A DNA stretch of 20,078 bases from DATLYF01 sp035575095 (GTDB lineage: Bacteria > Pseudomonadota > Gammaproteobacteria > Competibacterales > Competibacteraceae). Shown here piece by piece: positions 6,947 through 16,067 of this stretch. Where the stretch lies: assembly GCA_035575095.1 (NCBI GenBank), contig DATLYF010000162.1:1-20078 (forward strand), read 5' to 3'. Position 1 is the stretch's first letter. Each line of letters starts with the position of its first letter. The translations under genes were made by a program, and so were the position numbers. The notes under the pieces were generated by a model. It saw only the letters and a list, made by a program, of their open reading frames with translations. It made no database searches and had not been told where the DNA came from.

Positions 6947-7342
6947 ATGGCCCGTCGTCGAGCCGATCCTTCGCTGCCGCTGGTCTACAGTTGCTCCGGC
7001 TGCTCCAGTGCCGCCCAACTCGCCAATCACCTCGCCCTGCGCCTGGACCGCGAGGGCCTGGCGGAGATGTCCTGTATCGCCGGGGTGGGCGGCGATGTGC
7101 CCAACCTCGTCAAGCTCGCCAAATCCGGTCGGCCGATCCTGGCCCTGGACGGCTGCCCGCTGGTGTGTGTCAAGAGTACGCTGGCGCGTCACGGCATCGA
7201 GCCCACCCGCCACGTCATCCTCAGCGAGTACGGAGTGAAGAAGCGCTACCATGCCGACTTCGACCCCGAGCAGGCCGAGGCGCTGCTAGACGAGCTGCGC
7301 GAGCAGGTGCCGGCGCGGCCGACGACGTCCGATATGGCCTGA
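6947..7342 (+). CDS. DGC-domain putative zinc-binding cysteine protein
   Basis: A soluble protein of 131 residues with five cysteines in conserved settings: CSGC (Cys16, Cys19), SCIAGVGG (Cys43) and the name-giving DGCPLVC (Cys70, Cys74). This is the DGC family, described only as putative zinc-binding. The biochemical role is unknown. The pattern could equally hold zinc, an Fe-S cluster or redox-active thiols. AAGGAG lies eight bases before the ATG, and the gene follows nnrS by 18 bases, so it should share the nnrS promoter. I infer a job in nitrosative stress or metal handling alongside NnrS. No signal peptide or membrane segment is visible, so it probably acts in the cytoplasm. Confidence 0.85.
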   Translation: MARRRADPSLPLVYSCSGCSSAAQLANHLALRLDREGLAEMSCIAGVGGDVPNLVKLAKSGRPILALDGCPLVCVKSTLARHGIEPTRHVILSEYGVKKRYHADFDPEQAEALLDELREQVPARPTTSDMA

Positions 7343-7363
7343 CACCGCTCTCCCCACCCCTAT

Positions 7364-7387
7364 CCCTCCCCCGCACGCGGGAGAGGG
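7364..7387. repeat. REP-like GC-rich palindrome, copy 1
   Basis: Arms CCCTCCCCCGC (7364-7374) and GCGGGAGAGGG (7377-7387) pair with one mismatch around a two-base centre. A C-rich leader lies to the left. It lies in the 65-base gap between the converging DGC and lysS genes and may act as a two-way terminator. It belongs to the same family as the copy at 8989-9012. Confidence 0.75.
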
Positions 7388-7407
7388 CATGACCGAGCGG
7401 GGGCGGC

Positions 7408-8913
<1,506 letters not shown>

Positions 8914-8930
8914 TTTGGTTCTCGGCGCAT

Positions 8931-8950
8931 CCTTTCCTGTCAGGGAAAGG
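8931..8950 (-). promoter_or_regulatory. Hairpin in the lysS leader
   Basis: CCTTTCC (8931-8937) pairs with GGAAAGG (8944-8950) across six bases, 18 to 37 bases before the lysS start. The stem contains the only purine-rich AAAGG stretch near the start, so it could limit initiation or mark a processing site. No aminoacylation-sensing leader is evident. Confidence 0.35.
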
Positions 8951-8988
8951 CTTCGGGTAAAGGGGTAAACCTTACGCCTTCACCCCCA

Positions 8989-9012
8989 CCCTCTCCCGCA
9001 TGCGGGAGAGGG
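8989..9012. repeat. REP-like GC-rich palindrome, copy 2 (perfect)
   Basis: A 24-base perfect palindrome with arms CCCTCTCCCGCA (8989-9000) and TGCGGGAGAGGG (9001-9012), preceded by a C-rich leader like copy 1 and in the same orientation. It lies between prfB and lysS. This looks like the CCCTCTCCC/GGGAGAGGG repeat scattered through many proteobacterial genomes. It could stabilise or end prfB mRNA. Confidence 0.8.
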
Positions 9013-9029
9013 AGTTCAGGGTCATAGCC

Positions 9030-10128
9030 TCACAACCCGCTCTTCAGGCTGGCCTCGATGAACGGGTCCAGGTCGCCGTCCAGCACCGCCTGGGTGTTGC
9101 CCACCTCGACACCAGTACGCAGGTCCTTGATACGCGACTGGTCCAGCACATAGGAGCGGATCTGGCTGCCCCAGCCGATGTCGGACTTGCTCTCCTCCAG
9201 TGCCTGGGCGGCGGCGTTGCGTTTCTGCAGCTCCAGCTCGTAGAGCTTGGCTTTGAGCTGCTTCATCGCCGTGTCGCGGTTCTTGTGCTGGGAGCGGTCG
9301 TTCTGGCACTGCACCACGATGCCGGTGGGCAAGTGGGTGATGCGTACCGCCGACTCGGTACGGTTGACGTGTTGGCCGCCGGCGCCGGAGGCGCGGTAGA
9401 CGTCGACACGCAGGTCTGCCGGGTTGATCTCGATGTCGATGTCGTCGTCCACCTCGGGGGAAACGAACACCGCGGCGAAGGAGGTATGGCGACGGTTGTC
9501 GGAATCGAACGGCGACTTGCGCACCAGACGATGCACGCCGGTCTCGGTGCGCAGCCAGCCGTAGGCATACTCGCCTTCGACGCGGATGGTGGCGGACTTG
9601 ATACCAGCCACTTCGCCCTCGGACACCTCCAGCAATTCGGTCTTGAAGCCGTGCTTGTCGCACCAGCGCAGGTACATGCGCAGCAGCATATTGGCCCAGT
9701 CCTGGGCCTCGGTGCCGCCGGCGCCGGCCTGGATGTCGAGGAAGGCGTTGTGGGCGTCCATCTCGCCGGAGAACATGCGGCGGAACTCCAGATCCGCCAC
9801 CTTGCGCTCAAAGCCGGCAAGATCGTTGGCGATCCCGCTCACCGTGGCCTCGTCGTTCTCGGCCTCGGCCAGCTCCAGCAAATCGCGCGCATCCTGCAAG
9901 CCGCGCTCCAATTCCACGATAGTGTTCACCACCCCTTCCAACTGGGCGCGCTCCTTGCCGAGCGCCAATGCCCGGTCGGGCTGGTTCCAGACATTGGGTT
10001 GCTCCAGCTCGCGCTGAACCTCGGTCAGACGCTCCTGCTTGACCTCGAAGTCAAAGATACCCCCTCAGGGACTGGAGGCGTCCCTTGAGATCGTCGATCT
10101 GGTAGTAATAGGGATTGAGCTCTTGCAT
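9030..10128 (-). CDS. prfB: Peptide chain release factor 2, programmed +1 frameshift
   Basis: RF2 ends translation at UGA and UAA. The gene is in two frames. Codons 1-25 run from the ATG at 10128 to CTT (10056-10054), where an in-frame TGA (10053-10051) stops frame one. Skipping the T at 10053 continues in the frame that runs to 9030. The joined protein has 365 residues, the same as E. coli RF2. The frameshift site is canonical: an AGGGGG Shine-Dalgarno-like element, TAT, then CTTTGAC, giving LRGYLDF. The SPF stop-codon recognition motif (205-207) and the catalytic GGQ (250-252) fall at the E. coli positions. Low RF2 slows termination at the TGA and favours frameshifting, so the protein controls its own level. 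No pseudogene is implied. Confidence 0.97.
10050..10070 (-). promoter_or_regulatory. prfB programmed frameshift site
   Basis: On the minus strand the Shine-Dalgarno-like AGGGGG lies three bases before the slippery CTT, followed by the stop TGA and then C, the poor termination context. All parts of the classic RF2 recoding signal are present with standard spacing. Confidence 0.95.
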
Positions 10129-10218
10129 GGGGATTCCCGTTCATACGAAGAACGGAGAATTCTAATATGAGCCCAGTGATAAGCCCAGCCGCGGCGCCGA
10201 TCTCCATGCCGGCATGCC

Positions 10219-10248
10219 GCCGGGCGGCGCGCTTGTCCGTCGCCCGGC
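10219..10248 (-). terminator. GC-rich hairpin after the ThDP-enzyme gene
   Basis: GCCGGGCG (10219-10226) pairs with CGCCCGGC (10241-10248) across a 14-base loop in the 157-base gap between the ThDP enzyme gene and prfB. There is no T-run on the minus strand, so intrinsic termination is uncertain. A TAGAAT (minus strand, 10164-10159) nearer prfB may be its -10, without a clear -35. Confidence 0.35.
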
Positions 10249-10285
10249 ACATGCTGGCCCCCCGCTGCGCTGCGCCTCCCGGCCC

Positions 10286-11956
10286 CTAGCCACGCGTAGC
10301 GGCGGCGCGGATCTCGGACAGGGTCTGGCGCGGCGTCAGCGCCTCCAGCGGCAGCTTCAGATGCAGCAGCGCCGGGCGGCCGGCAGTCAGTGCCCGCTCG
10401 AAGGCGGCCGCGAAGTCGGCGGTACGCTCCACGGTTTGCGCGTAACAGCCATAGGCCCGTGCCAGGGCGGCAAAGTCCGGGTTGAGCAGGTCGGTACCGC
10501 TTACCCGCGTTGGATAGTGACGCTCCTGGTGCATGCGGATGGTGCCGTAGGCGCTGTTGTCGACCACGCAGACCACGATATTGGCGCCGTACTGCACAGC
10601 AGTGGCGAGTTCCTGCAGAGTCATCTGGAAACAACCGTCGCCGGCGAAGGCTAGCACCGGCCGCTCGGGATGCACCAGCTTGGCCGCCACCGCCGCCGGC
10701 AAGCCATAACCCATGGAGCCGCAGCGCGGCGCCAATTGGCTGGCGGAGCCACGGTACTGGTAGAAGCGGTGCAGCCATACCGCATAGTTGCCGGCGCCGT
10801 TGCAGAGTATGGCCTCGGGCGGCAGGTGCTCGCGCAACCAGGCCATGATCTCGGCCAGTTGCAGCTCGCCTGGCGAGGTGGTCGGCGTGATCCAGGCCAG
10901 ATAGTCGCGCCGTGCCGCCGCGCGCCACTCCTCCCAGGCCGGTACGGCCGGGGCCGGCAGGGCGTCCAGGGCAGCGACAAAGCGCTGCACGCCGGCATGG
11001 ATGTAGAGATCGGCCTGGTAGACCCGGCCCAGCTCCTCGGCGCCGGGATGAACATGGATCAGGCTCTGGGCCGGGCGCGGCGGCACGGGCAGGGTATAGG
11101 ACTGGGTGACGATCTCGCCGAGCCGCGTGCCCAGTGCCAGGATCAGGTCGGCCGTGCGCAGGCGCGCCGCCAGGGCCGGGTTCACGCCCAGACCGACATC
11201 GCCCACGTAGCATTCGTGACGGTTGTCGAAGGCGCTCTGGCAGCGGAACGCACAGGCTACCGGCAGGCGCCAGGCGGCGGCCCAATCGTGTAGGCGGTGC
11301 CATGCCTGCTCACTCCAAAGCCCCTCCCCCAGCAACAGCAATGGGCGTTGCGCCCGGGCCAGCCGCTCACCCAGCTCGGCCATGGCCCGCGGATCGGGAT
11401 AGGGTTCCACCGGCCGGCAGGGGGCGGGATCGGCCACCTTGGCGGTATCGGTGAGCATGTCCTCGGGCAGGGCCAGCACCACCGGGCCGGGCCGGCCGGA
11501 GGTAGCCACCTGGTAGGCGCGGTGCAGGTACTCGGGGATACGCTCGGCCTGGTCGATCTCCGCCACCCACTTGGCCAACTGGCCGTACATGCGCCGATAG
11601 TCGATCTCCTGGAAGGCCTCGCGGTCGCGATCGCCCCGTGCCACCTGACCGATGAACAGGATCATCGGCGTCGAGTCCTGATAAGCGACGTGCACCCCGG
11701 CGCTGGCATTGGTGGCACCGGGGCCGCGGGTGACGAAACAGATACCGGGCCGACCGGTGAGTTTGCCGTAAGCCTCGGCCATCATCGCCGCCCCACCCTC
11801 CTGGCGGCAGGTGATAAAGCGCAACTGCGGCACGTCCACCAGCGCATCGAGCACCGCCAGGTAACTCTCTCCCGGCACCCCGAAGGCCAACTCCGCACCC
11901 AGGGTGCGCAGCCCCTGCACCAGTATCTGTCCGCCCGTTCTCTGACCCGAATCCAT
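10286..11956 (-). CDS. Thiamine-diphosphate enzyme, acetolactate synthase-like
   Basis: The 556-residue product has the three-domain plan of the ThDP decarboxylase/acetolactate synthase superfamily: an N-terminal PYR domain with FGVPGES carrying the catalytic Glu30, a middle domain, and a C-terminal PP domain with GDG (439-441) and VVDNSAYGTIR for Mg-ThDP binding. The substrate cannot be read from sequence. Acetolactate synthase-like carboligation and 2-oxoacid decarboxylation are both possible. No small regulatory subunit gene (ilvN/ilvH type) is adjacent, which argues against a biosynthetic role. I chose the start MDSGQRTGG because GAGGAG lies seven bases upstream and the earlier in-frame ATGs lack one and fall in the regulatory region. 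A perfect FNR/ANR box with a spaced -10 lies upstream, so it is probably induced without oxygen. Confidence 0.88.
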   Translation of the reverse strand: MDSGQRTGGQILVQGLRTLGAELAFGVPGESYLAVLDALVDVPQLRFITCRQEGGAAMMAEAYGKLTGRPGICFVTRGPGATNASAGVHVAYQDSTPMILFIGQVARGDRDREAFQEIDYRRMYGQLAKWVAEIDQAERIPEYLHRAYQVATSGRPGPVVLALPEDMLTDTAKVADPAPCRPVEPYPDPRAMAELGERLARAQRPLLLLGEGLWSEQAWHRLHDWAAAWRLPVACAFRCQSAFDNRHECYVGDVGLGVNPALAARLRTADLILALGTRLGEIVTQSYTLPVPPRPAQSLIHVHPGAEELGRVYQADLYIHAGVQRFVAALDALPAPAVPAWEEWRAAARRDYLAWITPTTSPGELQLAEIMAWLREHLPPEAILCNGAGNYAVWLHRFYQYRGSASQLAPRCGSMGYGLPAAVAAKLVHPERPVLAFAGDGCFQMTLQELATAVQYGANIVVCVVDNSAYGTIRMHQERHYPTRVSGTDLLNPDFAALARAYGCYAQTVERTADFAAAFERALTAGRPALLHLKLPLEALTPRQTLSEIRAAATRG

Positions 11957-11998
11957 GCTCTGCTCCTCTAATGTCTCCAATGCCGTACGGAAGCGGGC

Positions 11999-12004
11999 AT
12001 TCTG
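11999..12004 (-). promoter_or_regulatory. Candidate -10 of the ThDP-enzyme gene
   Basis: CAGAAT on the minus strand (four of six consensus bases) is centred 32 bases from the FNR box centre, the class II distance. Transcription would start near 11992 with a leader of about 36 bases containing GAGGAG. Confidence 0.45.
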
Positions 12005-12026
12005 TCCGCAGACCATGATCATGCGG

Positions 12027-12040
12027 TTGATGCCGATCAA
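12027..12040 (-). promoter_or_regulatory. Perfect FNR/ANR box upstream of the ThDP-enzyme gene
   Basis: TTGATGCCGATCAA (read alike on both strands apart from the spacer) matches TTGATNNNNATCAA at all ten defined positions. It lies between the livF terminator and the ThDP enzyme gene, 71 bases before the start codon at its nearest edge. The livF terminator isolates it from the ABC operon. Confidence 0.78.
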
Positions 12041-12081
12041 GCATCACCGGCCGGCGTGCCGCCACAGCAGGCGGACACAAA

Positions 12082-12104
12082 AACCGGGGCACGCAGCCCC
12101 GGTT
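12082..12104 (-). terminator. Intrinsic terminator of the liv operon
   Basis: AACCGGGGC (12082-12090) and GCCCCGGTT (12096-12104) form a nine-base stem with a five-base loop. On the minus strand the stem runs straight into TTTTT, a standard rho-independent terminator. It begins 33 bases after the livF stop codon. Confidence 0.9.
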
Positions 12105-12137
12105 CGTTGGCGCTTACTCAAGCCCTATGGCACGGCC

Positions 12138-12853
<716 letters not shown>

Positions 12854-12857
<4 letters not shown>

Positions 12858-13753
12858 GCGCGAGCCGCCTCCTCGGTGCTCTCCGTACCCAGGTAAGCCG
12901 CGATGACCTTGGGATCGTTGGCCACGGTGTGGGGATCGCCGGCGCAGATCACCTCGCCATGATCCAGCACCACGATATGCTCGGAAATACGCATCACCAG
13001 CGACATGTCGTGCTCGATGAGCAACACCGTAACGCCGTGCTCGCGGCGCAGCATCTGGATCATCTCCGAGAGCTCGGCGGTCTCGGCCGGGTTGAGGCCG
13101 GCGGCAGGCTCGTCCAGACAGATCATCTTGGGGTTGATGCACATGGCCCGGGCGATTTCCAAGCGGCGCTGGTGACCGTAGGGCAGCTCGCCGGCCAGGC
13201 GGTTGCCGGCATCGGCGAGATTCAGCGCCTTCAGCCAGAAATAGGCACGCTCCACCGCCTCGGCCTCGGAGCGCCTATAGGAGGCGGAACGGATCAAGCC
13301 CAGGATGGGATTGCGCACCAGCCGGTGGTGCTGAGCCACCAGTAGGTTCTCGAAGGCTGTCATCTCCCGGAACAGGCGGATGTTCTGGAAGGTGCGGGCG
13401 ATGCCGGCGCTGGCCACTCGGTGCGAGCCGCCGAACATCTTGTAGTAGAGGCGCTCGGCGAAGGCCACCGGCTTGACGAAGTCCGCAGCCTGGAACGGTT
13501 CGCCCAGCAGCTTTCCGATGTTATAGGTGTGCCCTTCCGGGCTGAAGGTGAGCCGCCCCTCGGTGGCTCGGTAGAAGCCGGTGACGCAGTTGAACACCGT
13601 GGTCTTGCCGGCGCCGTTGGGGCCGATCAGCGCGGTAATCGAGCCCGGCTGTACCTGGAAATTGACGTTGTTGAGGGCGACGATGCCGCCGAAGCGCATG
13701 GTCAGACCCTCGACCTTCAGCAGCGGGGTCATGCTCAGAATCTTCGGGCTCAT
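12854..13753 (-). CDS. livG: LivG, branched-chain amino acid ABC transporter ATPase
   Basis: The second ATPase of the importer, 299 residues. Walker A is GPNGAGKT (44-51), the signature is ELPYGHQRRLEIARAM, Walker B is MICLDEPAAGLNP and the switch region is LLIEHDMSL. The long insertion between Walker A and the signature, with ARTFQNIRLF, is typical of LivG rather than LivF. I chose the start MSPKILSMTPLL because it overlaps the livM stop as ATGA and has a GAGGGGGG stretch upstream. A second methionine (residue 8, MTPLLKVEGL) is possible. It sits between livM and livF in the conserved order. Confidence 0.95.
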
Positions 13754-15030
13754 GCGGCAGCCCCCCTCGGGAAGAACGCCGGACGCACCGGACGGATCAG
13801 ACCACGCGGCCGCCACAGCATCATCAGCACCATGAGGATACCGAAAGCCAGCACGCGATAGTCGGCGAACTCGCGCAGCACCTCGGGCATGATGGTCAGC
13901 ACCAGGGCCGCCAGGATAACGCCGAGCGTCGAACCCAGGCCGCCCAGCACCACGATGGCCAGCACCAGCGCCGACTCGAAGAAGGTGAACGAGGACGGGT
14001 TGACGAAACCCTGGTAGGTAGCGAAGAACACCCCGGCGATGCCGCCAATGCCAGCGCCCATCATGAACGCCGTCAGCTTCACGGTGACGTGGTTGATGCC
14101 CAACGAGCGGCAGGCGATTTCGTCCTCGCGTAGGGCCTCCCAGGCCCGCCCCATGGGCATGCGCTGCAGCCGGGTGACGAACATGATAGCCAGGCTCACC
14201 ACCAGGAACAGCACGATATAGGTGAAGATGTAGCCCATGGCGTTGTTGTATTCGACGCCGAAGAACTCGTGATAGGGCGTCCCGCCCTGCTTGGCGACGC
14301 GGGAGAACTCTAGGCCGAAGAAGGTCGGGGCCGGCGCCGAGGCGCCATTGGGGCCGCCAGTGAACTCCAGCCAGTTGTTGAGGATCAGGCGAATGATCTC
14401 GCCGAAGCCGAGCGTCACGATGGCCAGATAGTCACCGTGCATGCGCAGCACCGGGAAGCCCAACACCATGCCGGCCACGCCGGCGGTGATGGCAGCCAGC
14501 GGCAGCGCGGTCCAGAAGCCTATCCCCAAGTACTGCGAGCCCAGCGCCAGCATGTAGGCGCCGATCGCGTAGAACGCGACGTAGCCCAGATCCAGCAAAC
14601 CGGCCAGGCCGACCACGATGTTCAGCCCCATGCCGAGCAGCACGTAGATCATCGCCAGGATGAACACGGTCAGCCAGTACTTGGTGAGCAAAAACGGCAG
14701 TATCAGCCCGGCGACGAAGATGCCGAGCAGAATCCAGACCCAGGCGCGCTTTTTCTCGCCGCTCTCGACGGTGGTGCCATGGGCGCTCTTGGCGCTGAAG
14801 CGATCCAGCCAGGCCCGGCCGCCCTCGGTCTGGGCTGCCAGGGAGATGAAGAAACGGCCCGTGGCAGCGATCAGCGCCAGGATCAGAGGCCGCTCCAGCT
14901 CGTTGACGAAGCCGTAGCCATCCAGCACCAGGCCGGAGATCGGGCCCAGCACCAGCAGCGCCATCACGCCGACCAGGAGTGCATCCTTGAGGGCGTGGAC
15001 GAGGGAAACACCTTGCATTTGCCGGCTCAT
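13750..15030 (-). CDS. livM: LivM, branched-chain amino acid ABC transporter permease
   Basis: An inner-membrane permease that pairs with LivH to form the transport channel. The 426-residue product (E. coli LivM is 425) has the extra N-terminal region typical of LivM. The permease core then begins near LGMGLNIVVGLAGLLDLGYVAFYAIGAY. The cytoplasmic coupling segment is GRAWEALREDEIACRSLGINHVTVK, the EAA-like loop that docks on the ATPases. The start MSRQMQGVSLVHAL has AAGG nine bases upstream and lies four bases after the livH stop. MQGV four codons later is an alternative. Many membrane helices are evident. Confidence 0.94.
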   Translation of the reverse strand: MSRQMQGVSLVHALKDALLVGVMALLVLGPISGLVLDGYGFVNELERPLILALIAATGRFFISLAAQTEGGRAWLDRFSAKSAHGTTVESGEKKRAWVWILLGIFVAGLILPFLLTKYWLTVFILAMIYVLLGMGLNIVVGLAGLLDLGYVAFYAIGAYMLALGSQYLGIGFWTALPLAAITAGVAGMVLGFPVLRMHGDYLAIVTLGFGEIIRLILNNWLEFTGGPNGASAPAPTFFGLEFSRVAKQGGTPYHEFFGVEYNNAMGYIFTYIVLFLVVSLAIMFVTRLQRMPMGRAWEALREDEIACRSLGINHVTVKLTAFMMGAGIGGIAGVFFATYQGFVNPSSFTFFESALVLAIVVLGGLGSTLGVILAALVLTIMPEVLREFADYRVLAFGILMVLMMLWRPRGLIRPVRPAFFPRGAAA

Positions 15031-15034
15031 AGCA

Positions 15035-15952
15035 TCACACCTTTTCCACGGCAGGCTTGCCCAACAGGCCACTGGGCTTGAAGATCAGCACCAGCACCAG
15101 CAGCGAGAACGCGAACACGTCCTTGTAGTCGGTGTTGATAAAGCCGGAGAACAGGGACTCGGACATCCCCAGGACGATCCCGCCCAGCATCGCTCCGGGC
15201 AGCGAGCCGATGCCACCCAGCACCGCGGCGGTGAATGCCTTGATGCCGGTGACGAAGCCGACGAAGAAGTTGAAGGAGCCGTAGTTCAGCGTCACCAGCA
15301 CGCCGGCCAGGGCGGCCATGGCAGCGCCGATGACGAACACCGTAGAGATGATACGGTCGGTGTTGATGCCGAGAATACCGGCCATCTTGCGGTCCTGCTG
15401 TACGGCGCGGCACTGCCGGCCGAGCGAGGTGCGCTGGATGATGTAGGTGAGAATACCCATGGCCACGAAGGACACGACGATGATCAGCGCCTGGGTGTAG
15501 GTCATCTGTGCCGCGTTCTCGCTGGTGCCCAGGGCGATGGTGCCGCTGATCAACGTGGGTACGCCCTGGTCGCGGGCACCCTGGCTGACCTGTACATAGT
15601 TCTGCAGGATCAGTGACATGCCGATGGCGGAGATCAGCGGCGCCAGGCGGGTCGAGCCGCGCAATGGCTTGTAGGCGATGCGCTCGATGCTCCAGCCATA
15701 GCAGGAGGTGATGAACATGGTGATGGCTAAGGTCACCAGTATGGCGAAGGCTACCGAGTTGATGCCGAAGAAATGCAGCACCGCCAGCGTGATGGCGGTG
15801 ATGTAGGCCGACACCATGTAGATGTCGCCATGGGCGAAGTTGATCATGCCAATGATGCCATAGACCATGGTATAGCCGATGGCGATCAGCCCGTAGATGG
15901 AGCCCAACGCCAAGCCGTTTACCAGCTGTTGGGCGACGATATGCCAATCCAT
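15035..15952 (-). CDS. livH: LivH, branched-chain amino acid ABC transporter permease
   Basis: The second permease, 305 residues (E. coli LivH is 308), highly hydrophobic. MDWHIVAQQLVNGLALGSIYGLIAIGYTMVYGIIGMINFAHG is the classic opening (split here: MDWHIVAQQLVNGLALG, then SIYGLIAIGYTMVYG, then IIGMINFAHG). The coupling loop GRQCRAVQQDRKMAGILGIN faces the ATPases. The start at 15952 has GAGGA about eight bases upstream. An earlier in-frame ATG lies in the spacer after the binding-protein gene, within the hairpin region, and has no homology. It follows the binding protein gene across a 115-base spacer with a terminator-like hairpin. Confidence 0.95.
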   Translation of the reverse strand: MDWHIVAQQLVNGLALGSIYGLIAIGYTMVYGIIGMINFAHGDIYMVSAYITAITLAVLHFFGINSVAFAILVTLAITMFITSCYGWSIERIAYKPLRGSTRLAPLISAIGMSLILQNYVQVSQGARDQGVPTLISGTIALGTSENAAQMTYTQALIIVVSFVAMGILTYIIQRTSLGRQCRAVQQDRKMAGILGINTDRIISTVFVIGAAMAALAGVLVTLNYGSFNFFVGFVTGIKAFTAAVLGGIGSLPGAMLGGIVLGMSESLFSGFINTDYKDVFAFSLLVLVLIFKPSGLLGKPAVEKV

Positions 15953-16018
15953 CACTGTGTCCTCGTGCAAACCCTCTTGGCGGGGTTTTGATGAGCGAAA
16001 CCAGAGCTTAAAAAAGAA

Positions 16019-16050
16019 CCGCCGCACCGATGGTGAGTCCGGAGCGGCGG
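16019..16050 (-). terminator. Attenuating hairpin between binding-protein gene and livH
   Basis: CCGCCGC (16019-16025) pairs with GCGGCGG (16044-16050) across an 18-base loop. On the minus strand the stem is followed by TTCTTTTTT. It lies 18 bases after the binding protein stop. A leaky terminator or 3'-end stabiliser here would leave the first gene more strongly expressed than livHMGF. Confidence 0.75.
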
Positions 16051-16067
16051 CTCGCCCTCTCAGGGGG

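Noticed and set aside
10051..10053. In-frame TGA in prfB as a pseudogene sign
   Set aside because: It is the normal programmed frameshift stop with all required context.
9000..10088. Open frame on the plus strand across prfB
   Set aside because: prfB on the other strand is certain from its motifs and recoding site. The plus frame starts inside a REP-like palindrome.
10065..11303. Long open frame of about 412 codons, minus strand
   Set aside because: It overlaps the ThDP enzyme and prfB start in another frame, has the Arg/Pro/Gly-rich composition of GC-rich shadow frames, and lacks any family motif.
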